DNA from: Talinum fruticosum
Lineage: Eukaryota > Streptophyta > Magnoliopsida > Caryophyllales > Talinaceae
NCBI GenBank assembly: GCA_021018815.1
Contig: JAITYX010000012.1
Span: 868,001-932,000, forward strand
Direction: 5' to 3'
Length of the DNA: 64,000 nucleotides
Position numbers and translations under genes: made by a program. Shown piece after piece: positions 45,685 through 56,370 of the stretch. How positions within the stretch are numbered: position 1 is the first letter of the stretch; each line of letters starts with the position of its first letter. Below the pieces are notes generated by a model, which was not told where the DNA came from, did no database searches, and saw only the letters and a list, made by a program, of their open reading frames with translations.

Positions 45685-48423
45685 TGTAACAACCCGACCC
45701 TAAATCACATTATTTATCTTATTAATTACATGATTTATATAATTGAGCGCGTTCATTTCAATTCGATATTTTATATTTAAATTATTTTTATATATGTGTT
45801 ATACGATTAAGGCGATGAAGTGGCCTAATAAAAATCTCATAATGATGATTATAATTTACGTAAATGTTTAAAAGAGAAAATTTAAAAATTTACAGGAGAT
45901 GGTATATCATTATAAGGTCGCTAACATTATATTTCAAGTAAATCGTTACAATTATAATTTGTAAACGTCATTATTAAAAAGTAACAATAAGAAAGAAAAT
46001 AATAAATAAATAAATAAAAATAAAATACTAATAACAATAATAATAATAATAATAGTAATAATAAAAATAAAAATAAATAAATAAAAATAAATATAAAAAT
46101 AAATAAACAAATCAAATTTTTGAAGGAAAAATCCAGAAATGGATTTATCCGGAATTGTTTTACAAAAAAATTAAATTAAAAAAGGGGAGGTTAAAGATAA
46201 AAATAGTCGGGCAAGTTTCGGTTCCATTTTCCTCACCTGTGTTTCCCCGCCTGCAATACCTACTCCCCTTCTTCACCTTCCTCACTCGCCAGCACCACCT
46301 TCGGCCACCAAGCACGACCGACGCCAGCTGGAAGACCGTCGACCTTCCTTTTTCCCTCCCTCTCTCGTCTCTGTCGCGCTCTCACTCTTTCTGCCTCTCT
46401 CTCGCGGTGCACTACCTATCCCCGCCGCAGCCTACCTACCGACCACCCACCAGCTGCAGCAGCCTACCGGATCTAGTCGTCGTCCCCGCCCGGTGGTCGC
46501 CGGTGCAGCCACCACGCACCACCACTCCACCTTCCTCCTGGCTGCCATCTCTTAGCTTTGAAGGTAAAACCCTAAAATTCAGATTAGCACACTTTATTAT
46601 TTACTTAGTAATTCTAATTGTAAATTGAATGATCCGATTTAGAAATATGTTTGTGAAGCCAATTTAAAGATTGATTTGGGAAAATTCGAATTGGTGTGGA
46701 TGATTGAGGTTTGGTATTTTGATAGATTGATTGTGTATGAATGTGAAAGAATGTGATTTCTTTTGGGGAAATTATGAATTACTCGAATGAGATTGGGGAT
46801 GTTTTTATTATGGAATTGAGTAATTTGATGGATTTGTTATACTTTGGAAATGGTTATATTGAGGAAACGAAGGGTAATGTGTATGTAGAAGTTGAAATTA
46901 GATGATGTGTAAGTGTAGAGGTGTGAGAAAAATTTGAGCTTTAAGTATACCTAATTATGGTTGTAAATGTGAATTTTGTTGAGAGAATAATGTTCATCAC
47001 CTTAAAATGGTGTATGTATGAATTTTGAGCAATTCGGTAAATTGTGAAATCTTCCTATGGAAAGGCATTTGATGGATTAATTAATTACTTAACTATGGGT
47101 TTTGAATGCAATGAAGGGAGAAGTAAGGAATAAACTAGGAATAAGTGTTTGATTATGTATATATATATATCATTTTCACTCCAAGTTAACTAACGAATTG
47201 AATTACATCAAAGTCATGGATTATCTAATTAGCCTAATCAACTTCTTTAATTAGTATGCGATGTATTCAATATTTGAAATGGAATTAACGCAGTGAAGTT
47301 GAGTAACACAACCGTTAGTTTAACCGATTTTTGTATAAATATAGGAAATTTAATAAATTGTCAATGCTTATACAAATCCAATTATTGAAACTCAAGAGAA
47401 ACATTATTAACAACGAAATCTATTTGAAACGGAACCGAGGCCACTTCGATTGCTCGATTAGCTGGTAACTCAAATTTTTATAAAAGGGGAGAAACAAATA
47501 TTCTCGGTTCGAGTACGTTCATTGCTCGTACCTTTCGAAAAATCAAGTATTTCAGCAAATCTCAACATTTCTTATATAAATAACTAATAATGAATCATTC
47601 GCAAATCAAGTTTTGTCACCTAATTAAGTGGTCCCCGATCAATTATCAATTATCAATTATCGGGGCTTACGCCCTTTAATTCCACTGCGCGGCTTCAACT
47701 TGGGTTCTCGGTCGGCCGGGAGGTGTGCACCTTATTCAAAGATCGCATCAATTATATAAGGGGTTCCACTTTCGAGATAATAACCGGCAAGCAAGTTTTA
47801 CTCATATTCTCTACCCATGATTTCGAACTAAAATGAATTGAAATGCGCGCGCTCAATCAAGGTGTTTCAAAATTATTTAACTGTATAGGAATATTCGTAC
47901 TGAGTTTTGACTCATTCTTTGAATTATTTTACTGTTTTTGTTTTTAAGAAAAGAATCCGTGAACAGTCCTCCGCCTAAGAAGCTCGACGAAAGCAAGACC
48001 TAGCTGGATACTTCGTTAACATTGCTTTATGATGGGTTAGATGCTCACAATGATTCTCCTCCTCGTTAAATTTTGGGTTCGACCTTGGAATGTAATTAAA
48101 TATTGTGTATTTCCTATCGTAGACTCGTTGTATTGGCCTGTTTAATATATATATATAGATGTAACAAGACTGTACTTTGGGATTGGTTTATTTATGTTGT
48201 CGGGTTTGGTTTGATTCCCTGCGATGTAACATCTAGTGTTGTCAAGACTTACCGAGGCATAGCTGATAGACACAGGTGGTCATGGTATTTTAGTTATTTT
48301 ATTTTAGCCTGGTCCTATTATTAAGGCGCGCGGTAACGCCTTTAGTCGTTAACTTTCGCTGTGACCATACCTAATGTTCTTGAATTAGGGAATTATTAAG
48401 TAATGGTGATTGGGGGCGTTACA
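45685..48423 (+). mobile_element. Tekay solo LTR in Copia LTR 2, TSD CAATA
   Basis: 2739 bp, TGTAACAACCCGACC to GGGGGCGTTACA, flanked by CAATA at 45680-45684 and 48424-48428. It is the same family as the array at 15.8-31.2 kb but in plus orientation and more diverged. The GC-rich island (46220-46560, frame 46155-46628) ends in the conserved GAAGGTAAA. The candidate acceptor near 47945 is altered (TTTTTAAG). An AT-rich trinucleotide tract (TAA/ATA repeats) lies at 45965-46115. No internal region. Confidence 0.93.
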
Positions 48424-48643
48424 CAATATAGTGGATTTGACTTGGTACTTGGATTAACACTTGTCCATGGTTTTACGCCCCAAGAGGGTTTTCACGTATA
48501 TCCGTGCATTTATCTTTCCGAGTTCAATCAAGACTCGGAATCTCCTTTATCTATGTGTCTCGTGAAAAAAAGTGCTTAAATTTCCTCATCACCCTATTCA
48601 CCCCCTTCCGGGGTGACTTAGACTCTCCAAGAGGAAACCTTCA
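48424..48643 (+). repeat. Copia array LTR 2, right part
   Basis: Continues the LTR from the repeated CAATA through 'gtggatttgacttggtac' to ACCTTCA at 48643. Followed by a damaged PBS. Confidence 0.9.
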
Positions 48644-48700
48644 ATTTATATCGAGCCTAGCCTTTTAAGAGGATCTCACCATCCAAAGGTCTAAAGATCG

Positions 48701-49450
48701 GATGGCTTAGAATAATGGAGAGTTCGATGAAGGAAGATCATCCACCGGACCACCAAAGTTCAAAGGGTCAAACTTTGCACATCGGAAGAAAATGATGGAG
48801 TTTTCGTAATGGACAACGATGAAGATATTTAGAACATCATCCAAATAAGAAACTACATTATACTGAAGACGAGAGAATGGAAATACTGTCCTTAAAGCCA
48901 AATCTAAGTACACCACTACGAGAGATCGAGAAGTTCGGTAAGAACTTCAAAGCTATGAACACACTAATGTGTGTCATTAGCACAAAAGAACACAATAGGG
49001 TCTCGGCGTGTGACAGCGCCAAAGAGGTGTGGGACACTCTTATTAACACCTATGAAGGAACAAGCCAAGTGAAGCGAGCGAAGACAAGTCAATATCTTCA
49101 TAAATACTAGCTGTTCAAGATGGAGCCAAAAGAAAACATCACTCAAATGTATGTTCGATTCACAAAGATAAATAATAATTTCATATCTTTAGGTAGAAAG
49201 ATCTCTCACGAAAAAATGTCCAGAATGATTATGAGAAGTCTACCAAAGAAGAGATGGGGTCCTAAGGTGATAACCATTGAAGAAGCTCGAACCTCTCTTA
49301 ACTAAGACCAGACGAGCTTATTGGGAAGTTACATACCTACAAGATTCATCTAGATGAAGAGGATGTCGAGGTCAACACCAAAAGGAACTTTGCGCTGAAG
49401 GCCTCAAAAGCGGACGTGAAAGTTTGAGCTTCTCGGAATTAGAAGAGGAT
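48701..49450 (+). pseudogene. Copia gag, body 2 (truncated)
   Basis: Gag sequence from NNGEFDEGRSSTGPPKFKGS (about 48713) through EVWDTLINTYEGTSQVK, ENITQMYVRFTKINNNF (49120-49305) and KRWGPKVITIEEA ends near 49450. It then joins LTR sequence at 'gaggatctcggttaactcag' where body 1 gag continues 'gaggatcttatgg'. Body 2 therefore has no pol at all. Stops and shifts are present. Confidence 0.8.
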
Positions 49451-49451
49451 C

Positions 49452-49904
49452 TCGGTTAACTCAGCTCGGTTGTTCCTAGTTGTAAGGGTTATCTCGGTTA
49501 GGAAGTACTAGATCGGATAAGGGAATTTCGAGTCTAGGAAAAACTTGTAAGGAGTTGTTTAAGGGAGCAACTCAGGTTGAGTCGACCCTACCGTATTTTG
49601 TAGATTCAAAATAGTTGATTTGACTACGTGCTTGGATTAGCACGAGTCCATGGTTTTTGCCCCGGGAGGGTTTCCAAGTACTTTCGTGTTATAAGTTTTC
49701 CGAGTACATTCTAGACTCGGATTGCTTACTTGTTCAGTCTATTATGCTTCTATATTCTTTATCGATTTCGAGTCGGGTCTTTTCGAGTTCATCCTTGACT
49801 CCAACTTTACTCGGACAAATTTATTCCTCAATCGGAATCAAATTTCTTCATCACCCTATTCACCCCCTCTAGGGTGAGTTAGCCTCTCCAAGAGCTAACT
49901 TTCA
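49452..49904 (+). repeat. Copia array LTR 3, 3' third only
   Basis: The last ~450 bp of the LTR, from 'ggttaactcagctcgg' to TTTCA, directly followed by PBS TGGTATTAGAGCC (49907-49919). The first ~1 kb of this LTR is missing. Confidence 0.88.
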
Positions 49905-49964
49905 ATTGGTATTAGAGCCTAGCCTTTTAGAAAGGATCTAACCATCCAAAGGTATAAAGATCAA

Positions 49965-51066
49965 ATGGCTCGGAACAACGGAGAGTTCGATGAAGGGAGG
50001 TCTTCCAGCAGACCACCAAAGTTCAAAGGATCTAACTTTGTGCACTCGGAAGAAACTTATGGAATGTTTCTTGCTGGATCATGATGAAGACGTGTGGAAC
50101 ATCATACAAGAAGGAAACTACCTTCCCATGAAGATAGTAGAAACAAGACTCGTGCCCAAGATCAAGGCGAGTACACCACTGAGGAACCGAGAGAAGTTCG
50201 AAAGGACTTCAAGGCAATGAACATTCCGATGTGCGCCATCAGCTCGGAAGAATACAACCGAGTGTTTGCTCGTGACACAGCCAAAGAAGTGTGGGACACA
50301 CTGGTCAACACTTATGAAGGTACAAGCCAGGTCGGACAAGCGAAGACAAGCCAATATCTTCATAAATATGAGCTGTTCAAGATGGAGCCGAAGAAAACAT
50401 CACTTAGATGTTCATTCGATTTACTTGAGATTACCAACAATCTCAAATTTTTGGGTAAGAAGATTTCCCATGAGGAAATGTGCAGAAAGATACTCGAAGC
50501 CTACCCAAGAAAAGATGGGGTCCGAAGGTGACAGCTATCGAAGAGGCTCGTAACTTATCTCTACCGAAGGCGGATGAACTCATTGGGAAGCTTCTCACCC
50601 ATGAGATCCACCTAGAGGAGGAGCATGTAGAGGTCAAGCAACAAAAATAACATTGTGCTCGAAAGCCTCGTAAACTAGAGAAGCGGATCCGAGCTCCTCT
50701 AACTCGGAAGAGGATCCTATGGCACTTATTGCTAGAGGCTTCAAGAGAATGATGAAGCACAAGAGATGGGATAAGAAGCCAAAAGAAGAGTTCTATAAGA
50801 AAGACAAGAAGGATAGAAAAGGTAAAATACTCTTCCCCTTCAAAGTTATCTTTGACTAAGAACTCTGGGTGTTTTGAATGTGGCAGCAAGGAACACATAG
50901 TCAAGAAGAAAAAGGCTATGATGGCCACATGGAGTGACGAGGACTCATCGGAAGATAACGAGGACTCGGATGACTCAAAGTGTCCGATGGCACTTTCCGA
51001 CTCGAAGCGAAACGTGAATCGGACTAAGATCAATCGGATAATGAGGAAGCTAATCCTCAAGAGGTA
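49965..51066 (+). pseudogene. Copia gag, body 3
   Basis: Opens at ATG 49965 (MARNNGEFDEGRSSSRPPKF). Contains EVWDTLVNTYEGTSQVGQAK and KYELFKMEP, then a one-base loss at 'ccgaagaaaac'. The knuckle region SGCFECGSKEHIVKKKK (about 50864-50914) lacks the last Cys. The acidic tail SDEDSSEDNEDSDDSKC follows. It is followed by a coiled-coil stretch (51121-51350; KNELENSRLTLRELK). Confidence 0.8.
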
Positions 51067-51760
51067 ATTGAGTACTTTCTCAAATTCTCCAAACCTGATT
51101 TAGCTAAGTATATTTTCACTTTGGAAGAAAAGTCCAATTCGATTCTTCTCACTTTAAAGAACAACTTGAGTCAATTTCCTCTCGAGAGAATTTCTTTAAA
51201 AAATGAGTTGGAAAACTCGAGACTCACACTCAGAGAACTCAAGACTAGTGCTCAAATCAATGAGACTAAGTCCGAGTTACTCGAAGAGAAAATGAGCAGA
51301 CTAAAGCAAAAGCTCAATGAATCTCAAGATCTTGTTTTAAAATTTACTCAAGGTCGAAAAACCTTGACATGCTCTTGGGATCTCAATGTGTCTCCTTCGT
51401 AAAAGAAGGTCTTGGTTTTAACAAAGAGGAGGAATCCAATTCCTACTCGAACTTTTCAAAAGGATTCCAAAACTGTAAAGTTCGAGAAGGTCGAGCACGA
51501 GTACCATTCATAAAAATGTAAGGAGGATTGAGCTCGGACTAGCTTACAAGAGAAAACCATTTCTTCCGGTTTTTAAAAGGAAAGCTTTTCAAGAAAAAGA
51601 GACACAGACTCAGTTTTCTAAACGGAAGATTCGGAATCGGACTAGACCCAAAGTCATTCAAATCTGGGTTCCGAAAAACCTTCTTCCTCGAAAAGGACCT
51701 CGGTAAAGAGTGTTACTTGGGTTTGTTAGAGGAAGTGAGAAGGGTTAGTTTGTCTCTGTT
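51067..51760 (+). pseudogene. Copia gag coiled coil and linker, body 3
   Basis: 51121-51402 encodes a Leu/Lys/Glu-rich heptad-like stretch (SLKNELENSRLTLRELKTSA, EEKMSRLKQKLNESQDLVLK). 51500-51700 has basic linker sequence in broken frames. Confidence 0.6.
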
Positions 51761-52140
51761 TTGCAAGTTACTCGGAAAAGATCAAAAGGACACTGGTACC
51801 TTGACGGTGGATGCTCACGCCATATGTTAGGAGACTCGGGACTCTTTTCCGAGTTAGAAAATTACAAAGGAGGAAATGTCACTTTTGGAGATGACAAGCA
51901 AAGGCAACATAATTGGGATAGGCAAGATTGGAAAGGGAAGCAATCTGGTCAGCCCGGTTTACCTTGTCAAAGGATTAAAGTACAATCGCTCAAGCATCTC
52001 TCAATTATGTGATAAAGGTCAAGAGGTAAAATTCACTCAAACCAACTCGTTACATTTCGATGACACTACAAAGGAGATCAAACTGTCGGGTAAGAGATCA
52101 CTTAACACTTATATTATTCCTCTTTTTGACCCGAGCTAGA
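51761..52140 (+). pseudogene. Copia protease region, body 3
   Basis: Aspartic protease cuts the polyprotein. GHWYLDGGCSRHMLGD (about 51785-51830) corresponds to the D-S/T-G active-site block with the middle residue changed to Gly. Then SLLEMTSKGNIIGIGKIGKG in a shifted frame and LVKGLKYN, QLCDKGQEVKFTQTNSLHF (51876-52139). It is present here but deleted in body 1. Confidence 0.7.
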
Positions 52141-53075
52141 ACTTATCCTGTTTAAAAGAATCACTTTATGATGACTCATAGAAATGGCATCGTAGATTAG
52201 GCCATGTTAGCATGCATACTATTAAGAAATTGGCATCTCATGGTTTAGTTAGAGGTTTGCCTAATCGTGCTTTTGAGAAAGATAAAGTTTGTGAAGCATG
52301 CACAAGAAGGAAACAAGTCAAATCATCATTCAAATCCTCGAAGACAGTTTCCACATCCAAAGTGCTTGAACTGCTACATATGGACTTATGTGGTGAAATC
52401 CCTGTTAAGAGCCTCGGAGGTAAATCATATGTACTCGTTATTATTGATGATTATTCACGATTTACCCGGGTGTATTTCCTCAAGCACAAAAATGAAGCAT
52501 TCAAGGAGTTCGAGTAAGCTCGCAGAAAAATCCAAGTTGAGTCTCGGACTCGGATCCGGAGAATTCGAACCGACCATGGAAGGGAGTTCGACTACTCGAA
52601 TTTTTAGATTTTTATGACAAGAATGGTATCTCTCACAACTTCTCAAGCACCAAGAACTCCTCAACAGAATGGAGTAGTGGAGAGAAAGAACATAACTCTT
52701 GAAGAAATAGCTAGGACAATGATGATTGAGCACAATCTACCTTACTATTTCTAGGCCGAGGCAGTCAACAGAGCCAACTACACGTTCAACGGATGCCTCA
52801 TCGGACCCATCCTGAAGAAAACGCCATACGAGCTCTACAAAGGGAAGAAACCCAACATTTCTTATTTCAAACCCTTTGGATGTAAGTGTTTCATTCATAA
52901 CAATGGTAAGGATCACCCGACCAAGTTTGATGCTCGGGCAGATGAAGGTATTTTTCCGGGTTACTCATCTATCAGTAAGGCTTATCGCATTTTTAATAAG
53001 AGAACTAACAAAGTGGAAGAAAGTATCCACGTTGTGTTTGATGAGATTGAACAGGAAAAACCCAGCGAATCATCT
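52141..53075 (+). pseudogene. Copia integrase, body 3
   Basis: HRRLGHVSMHTIKKLASHG then CEACTRRKQVKSSFKSSK (zinc-binding region), LLHMDLCGEIPVKSLGGKS then VLVIIDDYSRF (core, first Asp), PQQNGVVERKN (catalytic Glu region, about 52665-52690), YKGKKPNISYFKPFGCKC then PTKFDARADEGIF. This is the most complete integrase in the window, yet stops occur near 52515 and 52755. Confidence 0.82.
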
Positions 53076-53840
53076 TTCTCGGATCTAAAGCTCAGCAGAG
53101 AAGATGATGATAAAATTGAGCCTATCGAGAATCAAACCCAACCAGCTCGTAATGAAGTCACTTAGAACGAAGTGACTCGGAATGAGACAACTCAAGAGGC
53201 CGCTCGGAATGTTGAAGGACAATCTGATGAACAAGATCACTTAAAACAAGCGTCCGAAGATCAAGCAGTTCAACCTACGGATCTAGTGAATTAGAGAACA
53301 GGTAGAGCATTCAAATATGCTTCTAGTCATCCACTAGAAAACATATTATCCGATATCAACAAGTGGGGTAAGAACTCGTTCCTCTCTTCGGAATCTATGT
53401 GCATTCACTACATTCATTTCATTAACCGAACCCAAAAATGCACTAGAGGCCCTAAATGAACTCGAATGGGTAGAGGCCACGCAAGAGGAACTCAATCAAT
53501 TCGAAAGAAACCAAGTCTCGGACTCCGACCAAACATCGTTTTGACCACCCAGTCATAGGAATCAAATGGGTTTTCAAGAACAACCTGGATGAAGGTGGGT
53601 TGGTAGTCGAAACAAGGCTAGACTTGTGGCTCAAGGTTACAATCGGGAAGAAGGGATTGATTGTGCGGAAACATTTACACTGTTGCCGAATTAAAGCCAT
53701 TAGAATCCTGTTGCCATTTGCATCTAGCATGAATATCAAGTTATATCAAATGGATGTTAAGTGTGCCTTTCTCAATGGTTTTATTGAAGAGGAAGCTTAT
53801 GTTGAGCAACCCCGTGGTTTTGAAAACTCAGAATTTCTAA
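53076..53840 (+). pseudogene. Copia RT N-terminal part, body 3 (cut)
   Basis: After an acidic linker (53095-53300), RT sequence runs through ATQEELNQFERN (53475), then NIKLYQMDVKCAFLNGFIEE then EAYVEQPRGFENSEF (53730-53835). The D-V-K-x-A-F-L-N-G box keeps its Asp here. RT stops abruptly at about 53840, before YVDD, at a join to protease-region sequence. Confidence 0.82.
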
Positions 53841-54343
53841 ATTCACTCAAACCAACTGTTACATTTCGATGACACTACAAAGGAGATCAAACTGTCGGGT
53901 AAGAGATCACTTAACACTTATATTATTCCTCTTTTTGACCCGAGCTAGAACTTATCCTCGTTTAAAAGAATCACTTTATGATGACTCATAGAAATGGCAT
54001 CGTAGATTAGGCCATGTTAGCATGCATACTATTAAGAAATTGGCATCTCATGGTTTAGTTAGAGGTTTGCCTAATCGTGCTTTTGAGAAAGATAAAGTTT
54101 GTGAAGCATGCACAAGAAGGAAACAAGTCAAATCATCATTCAAATCCTCGAAGACAGTTTCCACATCCAAAGTGCTTGAACTGCTACATATGGACTTATG
54201 TGGTGAAATCCTCGTTAAGAGCCTTGGAGGTAAATCATATGTACTCGTTATTATTGATGATTATTCACGATTTACCTGGGTGTGTTTCCTCAAGCACAAT
54301 AATGAAGCATTCAAGGAGTTCAGTAAGCTCTGCAGAAAAATCT
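53841..54343 (+). repeat. 503-bp second copy of the protease-integrase segment
   Basis: Near-identical to about 52030-52530 (AAATTCACTCAAACC... through MHTIKKLASHG, CEACTRRKQVKSSF, MDLCGEI to KEFSKLCRKI). It sits out of order, after RT. The differences seen are mostly CTG/CTCG and CAG/CGAG, plus a few single-base changes. Confidence 0.9.
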
Positions 54344-54855
54344 CTAGGTAGAAAGATCTCTCACGAAAAAATGTCCGGAATGATTATGAGAAGTCTACCA
54401 AAGAAGAGATGGGGTCCCAAGGTGACAACCATTGAAGAAGCTCGAACCTCTCTTAACTAAGACTAGATGAGCTTATTGGGAAGTGACATACATACGAGAC
54501 TCATCTAGAAGAAGAGGATGTCGAGGTCAACACCAAAAAGAACATTGCACTCGAAGGCCTCAAAAAGCGGACGTGAAAGTTTGAGCTCCTCGGAATTAGA
54601 AGAGGATCCTATGGCACTCATTGTCCTCAGCTTCAAGAGAATGATGAAGTATAAAAAGAGGGAAAAAGAGGCCAAAGGATGAGTTTTACAAGAAAGATAA
54701 GGATAGAAATGGTAAATATTCATCCCCTTCAAAGTTATCTTTAACTAAGAACTCTGGTTGCTTTGAATGTCATAGCAAGGAGCACATAGTCAAAGATTAT
54801 CCCAAACGAAAGAAGGACGGAAAGAAGAAGGCTATGATGGCTACCTGAAGCGATG
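54344..54855 (+). pseudogene. Out-of-place gag C-terminal segment
   Basis: Joins after 'agaaaaatct' and matches body 2 gag from 49190 (GRKISHEKMSGMIMRSLPKK, RWGPKVTTIEEARTSLN), continuing through the zinc knuckle SGCFECHSKEHIVKDYP (54740-54800). It then jumps to the last 28 bp of an LTR. The knuckle's final Cys is Tyr. Confidence 0.82.
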
Positions 54856-54860
54856 ACTTA

Positions 54861-54915
54861 GACTCTCCAAGAGCAAACCTTCATCTAGCATAAAGGTTTG
54901 CTCTTGGAGAGTCTA
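54861..54915. repeat. Perfect 23-bp palindrome: two Copia LTR ends tail to tail
   Basis: Arms 54859-54881 (TAGACTCTCCAAGAGCAAAC+CTT) and its exact reverse complement 54893-54915 flank an 11-bp centre (CATCTAGCATA). The left arm is the 3' end of the Copia array. The right arm is the 3' end of the minus-strand Copia LTR. The centre holds the array's TSD TCTAG. Confidence 0.9.
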
Positions 54916-54917
54916 GG
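54891..54917 (-). repeat. Copia-2 3' LTR, terminal piece
   Basis: The last ~27 bp of the minus-strand LTR (TAAAGGTTTGCTCTTGG in plus sense; other copies have TGAAGG). It is separated from the rest of the LTR (56371-57820) by the insertion at 54918-56370. Confidence 0.85.
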
Positions 54918-56370
54918 TGATGGAAAGTCCACCACTACCAAGGTTCATAGGCTGTTAGCAAAATCACAAGAAGAGTTGAGCTTCTTCGATGATCAATTTT
55001 GGGCTCCCAAAACCTACTAATGTGGTTCGAATTACAGCAAGTTGAACTAGAGCATGCAAGATTGTGGAAATTGTCTTTGTATGACAATGAATACATAAAT
55101 AAATCATGTTGAGGAGCTAAGGCAAAAACAAACTACAAGGTCGGTCTAAAATACCTAAAAACCCTAACCGGGTATTTTTAGGTGCGTTCCGGCCAGTTAT
55201 CTTCAATAACCAAGAAGGTCCATGCTTAATCCACCAAAATGAGTCATTCAGGAATGCATTGCTAGCTTAAGGAGGGTTCTAGAGAATCCAAGAGCACTAA
55301 CTCTAGTGGAGGGAATCTTGTGTGTTGGACCAATAAGAAGCAAGCTTGGACAAGGGGCAAGCAAATCCATGGCTAGTATTCAATATGCACATCCGGCCAC
55401 ATGTTCAAGCTTGGAGAAGGGGCTAATGCAATCTAAGCCATTGATCTTGTATATACTCCTTAGGCCTTAGATTATGCATAGCTTTAATTTTAAGCATTAT
55501 AAATACTAATTATATTAAGCTTTGTAAGGAGAACTTTTGATGAATATTGAATGAGAATTTGAACCGTGTGCTCGTTCCCGTTTTGAGTCCTTAATTGCTT
55601 TATCCAAGTGTGGCATACTTGGTGGTGATTGATTAAGTCCTTAGGTTCAAAGCTGGTGGTGTGTCTCGTATCCGGTCTTTAACCTTTGGTGCCCCAAGAA
55701 CCCTAAGGTGGTGTGTCTCGTATCTTGAAGGGCCTTGGTTCTATCCGATTACTCGACTTCGAGTCACATATCTCCCAAACCACCGACCTCCTATGCTCCA
55801 AATTTTACCCATCTGTTCTTGAATGAGTTGAGTTACTCCCCTCAAATCTCAGCTCAATCAAAGCCATATCCTAACCCCTCCACCAAAACCCTCAGCCTAC
55901 ATCATCCTGGACTCCTGCTCAGCGGGATAGTCTTTTTACCCTTTGTTCGAGGTGATCCCGACTTTGAACAAATCCCCACTTTTTACCATCTCTTCCCAAC
56001 TTCCACAAGAATCCCCCTTCAAATATCTTGCCCAAATTACACCGGAAACACCCCCATCTCCCCATTCCCCAAGATTGTCATCCTAGACTCCTGCACCCGC
56101 TGGATAGTTTTTTGCCATTAGTTTTAGGTGATCCCGAGCTCTAATGAATCCCTTCTTTTTACCACTTCTTCTTAATTCCCCAAGAGTTTCCCCTCAAATA
56201 TCACGTCCAAATTCCCCCAAACGCATCCCCTTTCACCCATTTTCCCTAGACTCGCTCGGAGAAGCACCATTCCGCCCGGTTGCTTTTCTTTGCACCTTAA
56301 CCACTTCCTCCACCCTCTTTTACCTCTTGTCCCAGCTATACATCAACTTTGGTATCAGAGTGTTACATCA
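54918..56370 (+). mobile_element. 1.45-kb LTR-like insertion of another family
   Basis: Bounded TGATGG...ACATCA with short inverted ends TGATG/CATCA and flanks CTAGG (54913-54917) / CTAAG (56371-56375), one mismatch apart. It splits a Copia LTR at a point fixed by comparison with intact copies. A 'gcattataaatac' TATA box lies near 55496. Two related blocks, about 170 bp apart, share 'ctcctgc' and 'ggtgatcccga' (55905-55975, 56080-56140). TTTGGTATCAGAG (56348-56360), like an iMet PBS, lies just inside the right end. Probably a solo LTR or small non-autonomous LTR element. The frames 55735-56374 look non-coding. Confidence 0.6.

Larger units (their letters stand above)
36830..54883 (+). mobile_element. 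SIRE/Maximus-like Copia array with TSD TCTAG
   Basis: This 18-kb block starts TGAAGACTCGG and ends AAACCTTCA, and is flanked by TCTAG at 36825-36829 and 54884-54888. Contents: LTR 1 (36830-38254), body 1 with gag, integrase, RT, RNase H, third ORF and PPT (38255-44469), LTR 2 (44470-45684 and 48424-48643, split by a Tekay solo LTR), gag-only body 2 (48644-49451), partial LTR 3 (49452-49904), scrambled body 3 (49905-54855), last 28 bp of an LTR. Domain order (integrase before RT) and iMet PBS mark it as Copia. The long LTR-PPT spacer with an extra ORF points to the SIRE/Maximus lineage. Confidence 0.88.

Noticed and set aside
45927..46115. Phe/Leu-rich 62-codon frame on the minus strand
   Set aside because: It is the reading of a TAA/ATA trinucleotide tract in the Tekay solo LTR.
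56348..56360. TTTGGTATCAGAG as PBS of a Ty3 element running to the right
   Set aside because: The sequence 10 bp further right is a Copia LTR in inverse orientation. No internal region follows. Kept only as a note within the 1.45-kb insertion.
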